From: CAYRVF01 sp964427535 | Lineage (GTDB): Bacteria > Chloroflexota > Ktedonobacteria > Ktedonobacterales > JADMIN01 | NCBI GenBank assembly: GCA_964427535.1 | Contig: CAYRVF010000003.1 | Location: 21,163 to 85,162, forward strand | Length of the DNA stretch: 64,000 nt | Reading direction: 5' to 3' | In this document: positions 40,906-49,081 of the stretch, in pieces | Layout: each line of letters starts with the position of its first letter | How positions within the stretch are numbered: the first letter of the stretch is position 1 | Translations under genes and position numbers: made by a program | The notes under the pieces: generated by a model | What the model was told of the DNA's origin: nothing | The model's input: the letters and a program-made list of their open reading frames with translations, nothing else | Databases searched by the model: none

Positions 40906-41694
40906 ATGTCTGCCACCGCTATCTTCGAGTTGCTCGCCGCGCTCTGTGCGTTTCTCGCGGCGATCTTCATCTTCGATCAGCAATTGCTGCGGCCTCGTCC
41001 GTACAAGCTGATGTGGACGCTCGGCCTGCTCTTCTACGGCATCGCGGCCAGCGCGGCCTTCGCCGGATCGGCAGGCTCGTGGACCGTCGCGGAGTACAAG
41101 GTCTGGTACTTCTTCGGCGGCATCCTGACGGCGGCGTATCTCGGTCTGGGATCATTCTACCTGCTCGGGCCGCGCCGTCTCGCACATATCTTCGCCGCCA
41201 TCGCGACAGTCATCGCGCTCTATAGTGCCGTGCGTGTGGCGACATACAGTGTCCCGGCGAGCGTCGCCGCGAAGATGGCCAGCAGTTCCACCGCCGTCGT
41301 CACGAACGTGAAGGCGTTCCCGGTGCTGCCGCCGGACCTCTCGGCCGCGGCAATTCTCATGAACATTCCGGGTGCGCTCTTCCTCTTCGGCGGCGCGGCG
41401 TGGAGCGCCTACACCTTCTGGCGCAAGCGCACGCCTGGCTACCGTGTGGTCTCGATGCTGCTGCTGGCCCTCGGCGCGGTCTTCCCGAGCATTCTGACAG
41501 GTCTGCAGCGGCTCGGGTACAGCTCCGGCGCGGCGCTGGGCGAGTTCCTGGGCGCGCTCTGCCTCATGGCGGGCCTGCTCATCAGCCTGGACGTCTTCAC
41601 CGTCTTCCGCATCCCCTTCACCAACATCGTCCTCCGGGAGCGCAGGGCGGCGGGCAGCACTGCCGTTCAGGCGACGCAGAAGGCGGGCGGGTGA
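40906..41694 (+). CDS. Unrecognised polytopic membrane protein of the hem operon
   Basis: A 262-aa protein with about seven hydrophobic segments (LLAALCAFLAAIFIF, LMWTLGLLFYGIAASAAFAG, ILTAAYLGLGSFYLLG, IFAAIATVIALYSAV, MNIPGALFLFGGAAW, VVSMLLLALGAVFPSIL, LGEFLGALCLMAGLLISLDVF). Its start lies 6 nt after hemD, so it is co-transcribed with hemCD. It lacks the HemX/CcsA Trp-rich haem signature. Its role may be in haem or membrane maturation, but this is inferred from position only. Confidence 0.75.
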   Translation: MSATAIFELLAALCAFLAAIFIFDQQLLRPRPYKLMWTLGLLFYGIAASAAFAGSAGSWTVAEYKVWYFFGGILTAAYLGLGSFYLLGPRRLAHIFAAIATVIALYSAVRVATYSVPASVAAKMASSSTAVVTNVKAFPVLPPDLSAAAILMNIPGALFLFGGAAWSAYTFWRKRTPGYRVVSMLLLALGAVFPSILTGLQRLGYSSGAALGEFLGALCLMAGLLISLDVFTVFRIPFTNIVLRERRAAGSTAVQATQKAGG

Positions 41695-41833
41695 ACCTGC
41701 GCTCCCAGCACGTGATCGCTATCTCCACCCCCTCACTGCTTCATCCCTGCCGGAGGGGGTGTGTCGTCGTCTGGGCAAGACATGGTACGTTATACTGGTA
41801 TTTGCCGCAGTCTTGCTGCCTGCCGCCACTCAG

Positions 41834-41852
41834 CCGCGGAAGGAGTCCGCGG
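41834..41852 (+). promoter_or_regulatory. Leader hairpin before the MFS gene
   Basis: A perfect 7-bp stem (CCGCGGA / TCCGCGG) with the loop AGGAG, about 80 nt before the MFS start. A TATACT (41791-41796) upstream is a candidate -10, though no good -35 is seen. The loop resembles a ribosome-binding site without a start codon, so its function is unclear. Confidence 0.35.
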
Positions 41853-41928
41853 CTTGATCGACCCCACACGACAGACGGTAGGATGCTGACGCTCGTCTTT
41901 AGCATGCCGTCGAGGAAGAACCGACGCC

Positions 41929-43335
41929 GTGACACGATTCGAGCGCGAGGACACAGAGACCGTCGATGCGAGAGGCAGCGCGTACACGCCGGAGGGCGTG
42001 CCTGAGGTCGCCGGAGCGAATCTCACCTACTGGCAGACTGTCCGTTCATTCAGCCTGAACGCGCGCCTGTATCTGCTGTACATGCTGTTCAACGGCATCA
42101 ACTTCGGCATCTTCACCCTCGATTTCAACCTCTACCTCAACAGTCTGGGCTATCATAACGACTTCGTCGGCTTCATCAACGCGCTGCCCGCGGCGGTCAT
42201 TCTGCTGATCGGCCTGCCCGTCGGCTATATCGCGGACCGCGTGGGCTACCGGCCGTTCCTGCTGGCGGGGGCGACGATCATCGCGCTGGCCTCGCTGCTG
42301 CCCTTCTCCACGGGCGCGGCGTTGGGGATGATGCTCTTCGCCATCGCGCTCGGCGTTGGGCGGGACCTGACGCAGATTCTCGGGCAGCCGTTTCTGGCGG
42401 CGGCCAGCACCGCGCGTGACCGGGTGCATCTCTTCTCAGTGAACTCGGCCATCGCCACCATCTCGCTCTCGCTCGGCATCCTGCTCGGCGGCGCGATTCC
42501 CGAGATCGTGGCGCAACGCGCGGGCGTCTCGGCGAACAGTCCGCAGGCGCTTCACGGGACATTCATTGCCATGACGCTCGTCGCCGGACTGGGTATGCTG
42601 CCACTCTTCTTCATGCGCCCCACGAGCGGTCCGCGCGACGCCGCCGGCTCGTCGCCGACGCCAGTTCGCGCGAGCTCGCTGCGCGGGATCTCCGCTGGTC
42701 TGCGCGAGATCGACATGCCGGTGTTCGTGCGACTGCTGCTGCCCGAGGCGATCGTCGGGCTGGGGGCGGGCGCGCTGGTCGTCTTCTTCCAGCTCTACTT
42801 TCACCAGCGGTTCGGTCTCGCTCCCGGCCCGACGGCGCTGATTCTGGCGTTCTCCGCCGCCGTGACGGGGACGACGCAGCTCTGCGGTCCGTTGCTGGCG
42901 GCGCGCATCGGCAAGGTGCGCACGCTGGTCGTGTTGCAGATATCTTCCGTGCCATTTCTGCTGATTCTGGCGTTCACTAATACCCTCGCCTTCGCCATCG
43001 TGGCATACTACTTCCGCGATGCCCTGATGAACGCGGGCTGGCCGGTGGGGACGAGCTTCGCGATGGAGCGGGTGCGCGCGAACCAGCGTGCCACGCTCGC
43101 CAGTCTGGATGCGATGCTCGGCAGCGCGGGCCGCGGCGGGCTGGGACCGCTGATCAGCGGCTTTCTGCAGCGCATCGGCAGCTACAACGTCGCGTTCAGC
43201 TTCACTGCCGTGCTTTACCTGTTGGCCGCGGGTCTCTACTTCGGCTTCTGGCGCAACGCCGAACAGCCCGCGCCACCCGACGAGCCCGCGCCGTCAGAGG
43301 ATCCGCGCGAGCCCGCGGGCTCCGTGCGCACCTAG
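41929..43335 (+). CDS. Major facilitator superfamily transporter
   Basis: A 468-aa protein with about twelve membrane spans after a hydrophilic N-terminus, and a Pro/Glu-rich cytoplasmic tail (QPAPPDEPAPSEDPREPAG). MFS signatures include the loop GLPVGYIADRVGYRPFL between spans 2 and 3, and the symmetric LLAARIGKVRTLVVL after the centre. The substrate cannot be told. The start is GTG at 41929, where the sequence becomes family-like. Confidence 0.87.
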   Translation: MTRFEREDTETVDARGSAYTPEGVPEVAGANLTYWQTVRSFSLNARLYLLYMLFNGINFGIFTLDFNLYLNSLGYHNDFVGFINALPAAVILLIGLPVGYIADRVGYRPFLLAGATIIALASLLPFSTGAALGMMLFAIALGVGRDLTQILGQPFLAAASTARDRVHLFSVNSAIATISLSLGILLGGAIPEIVAQRAGVSANSPQALHGTFIAMTLVAGLGMLPLFFMRPTSGPRDAAGSSPTPVRASSLRGISAGLREIDMPVFVRLLLPEAIVGLGAGALVVFFQLYFHQRFGLAPGPTALILAFSAAVTGTTQLCGPLLAARIGKVRTLVVLQISSVPFLLILAFTNTLAFAIVAYYFRDALMNAGWPVGTSFAMERVRANQRATLASLDAMLGSAGRGGLGPLISGFLQRIGSYNVAFSFTAVLYLLAAGLYFGFWRNAEQPAPPDEPAPSEDPREPAGSVRT

Positions 43336-43347
43336 GGGATGGAGGCG

Positions 43348-43395
43348 GCCTCAACCCCCCAGCCCCCTTCCCTTCACAAGGGGAAGGGGGAGCAC
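43348..43395 (+). repeat. R1 repeat, copy 9
   Basis: GGCCTCAACCCCCCAGCC, then the hairpin CCCTTCCCTT/AAGGGGAAGGGG, 13 nt after the MFS stop. Confidence 0.8.
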
Positions 43396-43430
43396 CGATT
43401 GACGCCTGCGGGCACCATGTTCGGCTGGTG

Positions 43431-43475
43431 AAAGCCCCTCTCCCCGCGGAGAGAGCGGTTGGGGGTGAGGTCCTT
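43431..43475 (-). repeat. R1 repeat, copy 10 (inverted)
   Basis: GAAAGCCCCTCTCCCCGCGG followed by AGAGAGCGGTTGGGGGTGAG. Middle member of a three-copy cluster between the MFS and tilS genes. Confidence 0.8.
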
Positions 43476-43524
43476 GCACCATCGCGGAGCCACCATCGTT
43501 CCCATCCAGCGCAATCGCCAGATG

Positions 43525-43568
43525 AACGACCCCTTCCCTCAAGGGAAGAGGGTAAGGGGTGAGGTTCT
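43525..43568 (-). repeat. R1 repeat, copy 11 (inverted)
   Basis: GACCCCTTCCCTCAAGGG followed by AAGAGGGTAAGGGGTGAGG, ending about 30 nt before the tilS start. It could alter the tilS leader. Confidence 0.8.
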
Positions 43569-43596
43569 GCCAGACGCGAAACGAGATGAGTCCACT

Positions 43597-45135
43597 ATGG
43601 CCGATGTCCGCGAGCGCATTGTCGAGGCGGTAGCCGCTGCCGCGACAGCGCACGCCCTCTGGAAGCCAGACGCGGCGCTTGTCGTCGCCGTCTCGGGTGG
43701 GGCCGACTCGCTCTGCCTGCTCGGCGCACTGTGCGACCTGCGGGCAGCGTCGCATGCGATCGCTCCTGGGCGGCTTATTGTGGCGCATCTCGACCACGGC
43801 ATGCGCGGCGAGCACGGCGCGGCTGACGCGGCGCGTACCGGCGAGATCGCGGCCAGCCTCGGTCTGGAGTATGTGACTGAGCGCGTAGACGTGCCACGAC
43901 TCGCCCGCACCGAGCATCGCTCACTGGAAGACGCCGCCCGGCGCGCCCGCTACGCCTTTTTGCGGCGCACGCGGCACGACACAGAGGCGGACCGCATCGT
44001 CACCGGCCACACACGCGACGACCAGGCCGAGACAATCGTGATGCACTTCCTCCGGGGCAGTGGCATCGCCGGCCTGACTGGCATGGCGCCGCTAGCGGGA
44101 GATGTCGCGCGTCCACTGCTCGACGTCCCGCGTGCCGAGACAGAAGCCTATTGCGCCGAGCGCGGCTGGGAGCCAGCAGAGGACGCCTCGAACACCGATC
44201 TGCGCTTAACCCGGAACCGCGTGCGCCTGCGCCTGTTGCCGGAGCTAGAACGCTATAACCCCAACCTGCGCGAGACGCTGATCCGCAACGCTGCGCTGCT
44301 CGCCGCCGATGAGGCTTATCTCGAAGAGCGCGCCGAGGCTGCCTGGGCCGAGACAGCCCACTACGATGCGACTTCGGGCGAGGTGACGTTCGCGCTGAGA
44401 GAGTTGCGCGAGCAGCCGGTCGCGCTCCGGCACCGGCTGTATCGCAAGGCGGCCCGTCTCGTGGTCGATACCGATAATCTCCTGGAGGCGCGCCACCTGC
44501 AGCTTCTCGACGATCTGCTCGCCAATGGGCATGGCGGCAGCACGCTGCATCTGCCCGGCGGTCTGCGTGTCGTGCTGGGCTATGCCACGCTGACGTTTGC
44601 TCACCATGCGCGGCAGCAGACTCGGGCGGAGGCGCCCTCAATGGTGTCCCCTGAGGTGCCACTGCCTTTGCCTGGCGAGGTAGCGCTGCCGGGGCTCGGC
44701 TGGCGCATCCGCTCGCTCGTGATGGACGTGCCCGCCGGACTGGAGTCCGGTCTGCCGCAGGACCCGTTCGAGGCGCCCCAACTGGCCTACGCGGGCCTCG
44801 TCGGCGCCGAATTGGAGCGCGCCGAAATGCGGGCGTACCTCGACGCCGACGCCGCGCGGGGTCCGCTCTCCGTACGTACGTGGCGGCCCGGCGACCGCTT
44901 CCGCCCGCTTGGGTTGGCTGCCGAGAAGAAGCTGCAAGACTACTTCTCCGATGCCAAGGTGCCGCGTCCACTGCGCTCGCGGCTGCCACTCGTCTTCGGG
45001 CGCGATCATCTGCTGTGGGTCGCGGGCCAGCGCATCGACGACCGCGCGCGCATCACACCGGACACTCGGCGCATTCTGGTGCTGCAGTTGGAACCTCTCC
45101 CCCTACCCCCTCCCCTGAGAGGGAAGGGGTCGTGA
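43597..45135 (+). CDS. tilS: tRNA(Ile)-lysidine synthetase
   Basis: Modifies C34 of tRNA-Ile(CAU) to lysidine, so it reads AUA. The 512-aa PP-loop ATPase has the signature VVAVSGGADSLCLLGAL, the HLDHGMRGEHGAADA segment and GHTRDDQAETIVMHFLRGSGIAGL. A TilS substrate domain follows (SVRTWRPGDRFRPLGLAAEKKLQDYFSDAKVPRPLR, then DHLLWVAGQRIDDR). The last ~13 residues (LEPLPLPPPLRGKGS) are encoded by an R1 repeat that supplies the stop. The start is ATG (MADVRE) after the repeat cluster. Confidence 0.94.
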   Translation: MADVRERIVEAVAAAATAHALWKPDAALVVAVSGGADSLCLLGALCDLRAASHAIAPGRLIVAHLDHGMRGEHGAADAARTGEIAASLGLEYVTERVDVPRLARTEHRSLEDAARRARYAFLRRTRHDTEADRIVTGHTRDDQAETIVMHFLRGSGIAGLTGMAPLAGDVARPLLDVPRAETEAYCAERGWEPAEDASNTDLRLTRNRVRLRLLPELERYNPNLRETLIRNAALLAADEAYLEERAEAAWAETAHYDATSGEVTFALRELREQPVALRHRLYRKAARLVVDTDNLLEARHLQLLDDLLANGHGGSTLHLPGGLRVVLGYATLTFAHHARQQTRAEAPSMVSPEVPLPLPGEVALPGLGWRIRSLVMDVPAGLESGLPQDPFEAPQLAYAGLVGAELERAEMRAYLDADAARGPLSVRTWRPGDRFRPLGLAAEKKLQDYFSDAKVPRPLRSRLPLVFGRDHLLWVAGQRIDDRARITPDTRRILVLQLEPLPLPPPLRGKGS

Positions 45136-45140
45136 TCGTA
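45091..45140 (+). repeat. R1 repeat, copy 12, overlapping the tilS stop
   Basis: AACCTCTCCCCCTACCCC, then the hairpin CTCCCCTGAGAGGGAAGGGG, then TCGTGATCGTA. It encodes the C-terminal tail and stop of tilS. Confidence 0.85.
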
Positions 45141-45187
45141 CTGATTATGGCTGTGGGCGACGTTGTTGACTTGAGGAAGAGGCAGTC

Positions 45188-45958
45188 ATGGTTGACGTCG
45201 AGTGGGAGTTTCTGGAAGGGTATCGCGATCCGCAGACCTATGATCTGGACGACGCGGGCTATGATGCGGACTGGCCGTTGACCGAACAGCTGGCCCGCTC
45301 GCTCGGCGGTCCCGTGCTCGATCTCGCCTGCGGCACCGGCACGATGGCCATTCGCCTCGCGCGGCAAGGGTACTCGGTGACAGGAGTGGATATCGTCCCC
45401 GAGATGATCGACTGGGCCTCGCAGAAGGCGACCGCGGAGGGCGTCTCGATCGAGTGGCTGGTGGCCGACGCGCGCACGTTCTCGCTTCAACGGCAGTATC
45501 GCTTCATCTATATGCTGGGCAATGCCTTTCAGCACTTCCTGACCCGCGCTGACCACGAGGCACTGCTCGCCCACGTTCGCGAGCATCTGCATCCGGAGGG
45601 CTGTTTTCTCTTCGGTACACGCAATCCCTCGCCGAGAAATCTCTTTGAAGCGCGCTATTCAGATCCACGGACACGTGCATTGCCTGATGGACGGCAACTC
45701 GTTGAGTCTGAGTGGCAAGAGTACGATCCAATCGCGCAAATCCAGCACTATACCTTCCTGAACCAATGGGTCGATCCGTCGGGCCATACGGAGGAGAAGA
45801 CGTATCGCACGGCGCTGCGCTATGTCTTCCCGCAGGAAATGGATACCTTGCTCCACTACAACGGGTTTCAGGTCCGCTCGCGCTTTGGCAACTGGCAACA
45901 AGAGCCGCTGACGGCGACGTCGCGCGAGATGATCTACGTCTGCGAGTTGCGTGTCTAG
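45188..45958 (+). CDS. SAM-dependent methyltransferase, paralogue 1
   Basis: A 256-aa class I methyltransferase. SAM motif I is VLDLACGTGTMAIRLARQGY, followed by VTGVDIVPEMIDWA and LHPEGCFLFGTRN. The second half holds a beta-rich domain with the repeated string PIAQIQHYTFLNQWVDPSG and a closing SREMIYVCEL. The substrate is unknown. It is a close paralogue of the gene at 46767-47531. The ATG follows TTGAGGAAGAGGCAGTC. A short unknown gene lies between the paralogues. Confidence 0.85.
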   Translation: MVDVEWEFLEGYRDPQTYDLDDAGYDADWPLTEQLARSLGGPVLDLACGTGTMAIRLARQGYSVTGVDIVPEMIDWASQKATAEGVSIEWLVADARTFSLQRQYRFIYMLGNAFQHFLTRADHEALLAHVREHLHPEGCFLFGTRNPSPRNLFEARYSDPRTRALPDGRQLVESEWQEYDPIAQIQHYTFLNQWVDPSGHTEEKTYRTALRYVFPQEMDTLLHYNGFQVRSRFGNWQQEPLTATSREMIYVCELRV

Positions 45959-46183
45959 CCGGACTATCCGCGCGTTCAGTGGGACCGCCATAACGCCTGA
46001 CTAACGTGCATAAACGGCCGACGTCCTCGTCTGTCGAGAAGATGTCTCCATAGTCTACCTGTCGCAAACGCTACGCTAACGCCGCGCCCGCTACCATTGA
46101 CGCCAGGCAGTGCAAACACGCGTGATGCCACGATGCTCGCTTTGAGAAAGCGTCGTTAGCGGGCGAAAGGCAGGAGGCAGAAG

Positions 46184-46717
46184 ATGTATTACCGTGTTGC
46201 GATTCAGGTGGCCCCGTCGCCTACCTGGCAGTGGCGATCAAGCGTACTTGGTTCGCTCCAGACGCTGTTCCAGTTCCTACAGATATATCATGCCTATCCG
46301 CAGGACCGCCTGCGCTTGTTCTCTTCCGCCTCATACGAGGACCTAAGCGAGCAACTCAGGCGCGAGAACGCTGGGGGTGAGTCCACTTCAGTCACGGCAG
46401 CACAATTTCTGCGACCGGGAAGACGCTGTGTATCAGCGCGGACAGGAGAATCCGCAGTGCGAACGGTCTATGGAGAACAGGTGAGGAGTGTACTGACGGT
46501 CACTCGCACGTCGTCGTCATACCAGCACAGCAGCGAAGCAATCTCCCAGGACGCGCGCGGTATGAGTCCTTCGGAGAGAAGGCGGCACGAGCTCGAAGAC
46601 GGGCCAGGTGGCGATCACGATAGCCCCTACCTATTCACGTTGCCAGCCCGCATGCCAGAGCTGCGTGTATGGGCTAGCCTCCTGGCACGGGTACGTCGCG
46701 GCGAGCTTGAGCCGTAG
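46184..46717 (+). CDS. Unknown protein with a conserved N-terminus (possibly lineage-specific)
   Basis: A 177-aa protein. Its first ~80 residues (MYYRVAIQVAPSPTWQWRSS, then SLQTLFQFLQIYHAYPQDRLRLFSSASYEDLSEQL, TSVTAAQFL) look ordered and match my recall of a repeatedly occurring ktedonobacterial hypothetical protein. The second half is Ser/Arg-rich and probably disordered. The ATG has a strong site GGCAGGAGGCAGAAG. It sits alone between two paralogous methyltransferases. Function unknown. Confidence 0.65.
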   Translation: MYYRVAIQVAPSPTWQWRSSVLGSLQTLFQFLQIYHAYPQDRLRLFSSASYEDLSEQLRRENAGGESTSVTAAQFLRPGRRCVSARTGESAVRTVYGEQVRSVLTVTRTSSSYQHSSEAISQDARGMSPSERRRHELEDGPGGDHDSPYLFTLPARMPELRVWASLLARVRRGELEP

Positions 46718-46766
46718 CCGTGCGCCTCGCTGGACTGAACACACCTGCGCGGAGGAAGAGGACTCG

Positions 46767-47531
46767 ATGCTTGACTATGACACCCTGGAAGAGTTTCGCG
46801 ACCCGCAGACCTACGATCTGGAATGCGACGCGATCGACGAGGAGCTGACGCTCCTCGAGCAGTGGGCGCGCACGATGGGCGGACCGCTGCTCGATCTCGC
46901 GTGCGGCACCGGACGCACGGCTCTGCCCCTTGCCGAGCGCGGCTACGTGGTCACCGGCGTCGATCTGGTGCCCGAGATGATCGCTCGGGGGCGCGAGAAA
47001 GCGGCGGCGCGGAGTGTCACTGTCGAGTGGGTGGTTGACGACGTGCGCACGTTCGCCCTCCAGAAGCGGTTTCGCTTCGCGTACATGGTGGGCAACGCCT
47101 TCCAGTTCTTTCTCACCCGACCAGATCAGGAGGCGCTCCTCGCGCGCGTCCGGCAGCATCTCGACCCGGAGGGCTGTTTTGTCTTTGAAACGCGCAATCC
47201 GTCGCGGCAGAATCTCTACGAGCCGCACCACCCTGAAGGGCGCACATACACGGCGCCCGACGGACGGCAGCTCACTATCACCGAAGAGCAACAGTACGAT
47301 CCGCTGACGCAAATCCAGCATTACACCTCCTACTATCACTGGCTCCATCCAGACGGGCAGCGGGTCGAGAAGTCGAAACGCGTGGCGCTGCGCTACGTGT
47401 TTCCGCAGGAGATAGACGCCCTGCTCTACTACAATGGGTTTGATATTCGCGCGCGCTATGGAGGCTGGCAATCTGAGCCGCTGACGGCTGCGTCGCGCGA
47501 GATGGTCTTTGTGTGCTCGCCACGCGCGTAG
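46767..47531 (+). CDS. SAM-dependent methyltransferase, paralogue 2
   Basis: A 254-aa enzyme very similar to paralogue 1. Shared features are LEEFRDPQTYDL, LLDLACGTGRTALPLAERGY, GVDLVPEMIARG, NAFQFFLTR, DPLTQIQHYTSYYHWLHPDG and ALRYVFPQEIDALLYYNGFD. Differences cluster in the central loop, so substrates may differ. The ATG follows a strong GGAGGAAGAGG. Both are probably products of a local duplication, with the intervening gene inserted or retained. Confidence 0.85.
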   Translation: MLDYDTLEEFRDPQTYDLECDAIDEELTLLEQWARTMGGPLLDLACGTGRTALPLAERGYVVTGVDLVPEMIARGREKAAARSVTVEWVVDDVRTFALQKRFRFAYMVGNAFQFFLTRPDQEALLARVRQHLDPEGCFVFETRNPSRQNLYEPHHPEGRTYTAPDGRQLTITEEQQYDPLTQIQHYTSYYHWLHPDGQRVEKSKRVALRYVFPQEIDALLYYNGFDIRARYGGWQSEPLTAASREMVFVCSPRA

Positions 47532-47621
47532 TGGTTCGCTCATCCGATGGCCTCGCGGATGCGGTATGCGCCAGTGTTGCGGGGGACGCGTGCGACCGTT
47601 TCTCTGAGGACGGAGGACGGG

Positions 47622-48749
47622 ATGGACGGTGTGGACAGTACGTCGAGCCCCTTGCCGGAAATCCAGTCGGCGGGGCTCCATCTCTACCAGCTCTATGATC
47701 TCGGCTACGGCATCGACCTCGACCGCGCGCGCACGTCGCTCGCGGCGCCCAGTGCGCGGGTGCGTCCCGTGGTGAGCCGTGGGGCAAATATCGACGTGCC
47801 CGAGCTTCCGCTCGAAATCAGCATGGGCGAGCAGGCTGTGTCACTGGACGACCTGGAAATCCGCGCCCAGATTTACGCGCGCATCTACGATCTGGGCATC
47901 GTGGGGCTGCGGCTTGTGCTGGCGCTGCCGGAGCCGCTGCCGTGGGAGCGCGCGATCACGCTGATGGCGGCGGTGCAGAGCTACCCGGAGCAAATCACGA
48001 TGCTCTTCGAGCGCAGCCTGGGTGCCCTGCGCAAGATGCTGGAGCCCGCCATCGAGCGACCAAGCCTGACCGTGCGCAGCGAGGACTACGCCATTCTGGT
48101 GATCGACAGGCTGGGTGCGGGGGTGCCCGCCGCGCAGCTCGCGCGCCATCCCATGCTGTTGCAGGTAGCCCTCGGCGAACGGCGCCGCTTGAGCGCGTCG
48201 GCGGCCTCGCTCGCGACTACGCTCAGCTACTACGAGGACGACCTGATTCTGCTGACGTGGAGCGCCGCCATCGTGATTGATCCAGATATCGCGGCACGTG
48301 AGGATGCGGCCTTCCTGCTGGAGTTCGCCAACGTCCAGTTGCTGGCGTTTCGCTCCTACGATGATGAGGTAGAGCGCGACCTGGGGCTTATCATGCCGCG
48401 CATCAGCGCGCGCAGACGGATGCCAATTCTGGGTCCGGTGCGCTCGTCCGCGCGCTTTTTGCATGAGATCCTTATCCTCATTGCCGATTCGACCGAGACC
48501 AGCGCGCGCATGGAGAACGCCCTCAAAGTCACCGAAGACGTGTACTGGAACCGCGTCTACTCGGCCGCCATCACCGTCTTGCGCGTGAACGTTTGGCGCA
48601 ACGGCATCGCGGAGACGCTGGCGGTGCTGCGCGAGACGGCGGGGCTGCTGCACGACGAAGCACAGGCGGCCTGGGCGTCGATGCTCGAAGTGCTGGTGGT
48701 CGTGCTGATTCTCGTCGAGCTGGTTGTCTCGGTGTTCAACCTGCGGTGA
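47622..48749 (+). CDS. RMD1/DUF155-like protein with C-terminal membrane anchor
   Basis: A 375-aa protein. The body is helical and soluble (LYDLGYGIDLDRARTSL, a middle with LLQVALGERRRLSASAAS). The conserved-looking end has NALKVTEDVYWNRVY, LRETAGLLHDEAQAAWA, and a final hydrophobic helix LEVLVVVLILVELVVSVFNL. The ending resembles the RMD1/YagE (DUF155) family, whose role is unknown, but I am unsure of membership. The ATG has GGAGGACGGG upstream; an earlier ATG (47559) lacks this. Confidence 0.62.
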   Translation: MDGVDSTSSPLPEIQSAGLHLYQLYDLGYGIDLDRARTSLAAPSARVRPVVSRGANIDVPELPLEISMGEQAVSLDDLEIRAQIYARIYDLGIVGLRLVLALPEPLPWERAITLMAAVQSYPEQITMLFERSLGALRKMLEPAIERPSLTVRSEDYAILVIDRLGAGVPAAQLARHPMLLQVALGERRRLSASAASLATTLSYYEDDLILLTWSAAIVIDPDIAAREDAAFLLEFANVQLLAFRSYDDEVERDLGLIMPRISARRRMPILGPVRSSARFLHEILILIADSTETSARMENALKVTEDVYWNRVYSAAITVLRVNVWRNGIAETLAVLRETAGLLHDEAQAAWASMLEVLVVVLILVELVVSVFNLR

Positions 48750-48796
48750 GTAGGCACCGGAGTCCAGTGGGCGAAGGCTCCGTGGTCGCATCGGCT

Positions 48797-48911
48797 CGCC
48801 CCCTCTCCCAACTTCTCCCCCACCGTCAGGTGGGGGAGAGGAGCCAGACGCGCCCGCGTCCATTTCCCCGCTCTCGGCGTCAGCCGGGGGAGGGGGTCAG
48901 GGGGAGGGGGC
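48797..48911 (-). repeat. R2 interspersed palindromic repeat, copy 4 (inverted, shorter)
   Basis: CTCCCCCACCGTCAGGTGGG, then GAGGAGCCAGACGCGCC, then TTTCCCCGCTCTCGGCGTCA and GCCGGGGGAGGGGG. It lacks part of the central section found in copies 1-3. Confidence 0.75.
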
Positions 48912-49081
48912 CGCCCGGCGCGGCCACGCTCATCATTGCCCAGCGCCTCGCCGCCCGCCACAATGTCCCCTGCGTACAAGGGAAGAGGGAATTGGGTGTT
49001 GGGGTCTGCCGTATACTATTTCCAGATTCGCAGTACCGCTACGAGAGAGAAGCCCCGCGCCCGCCAATGGAGGTGTGCAGC

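Noticed and set aside
43348..43568. CRISPR-like array in the R1 cluster
   Set aside because: The three units differ in sequence and orientation and have irregular spacing. No cas gene is present.
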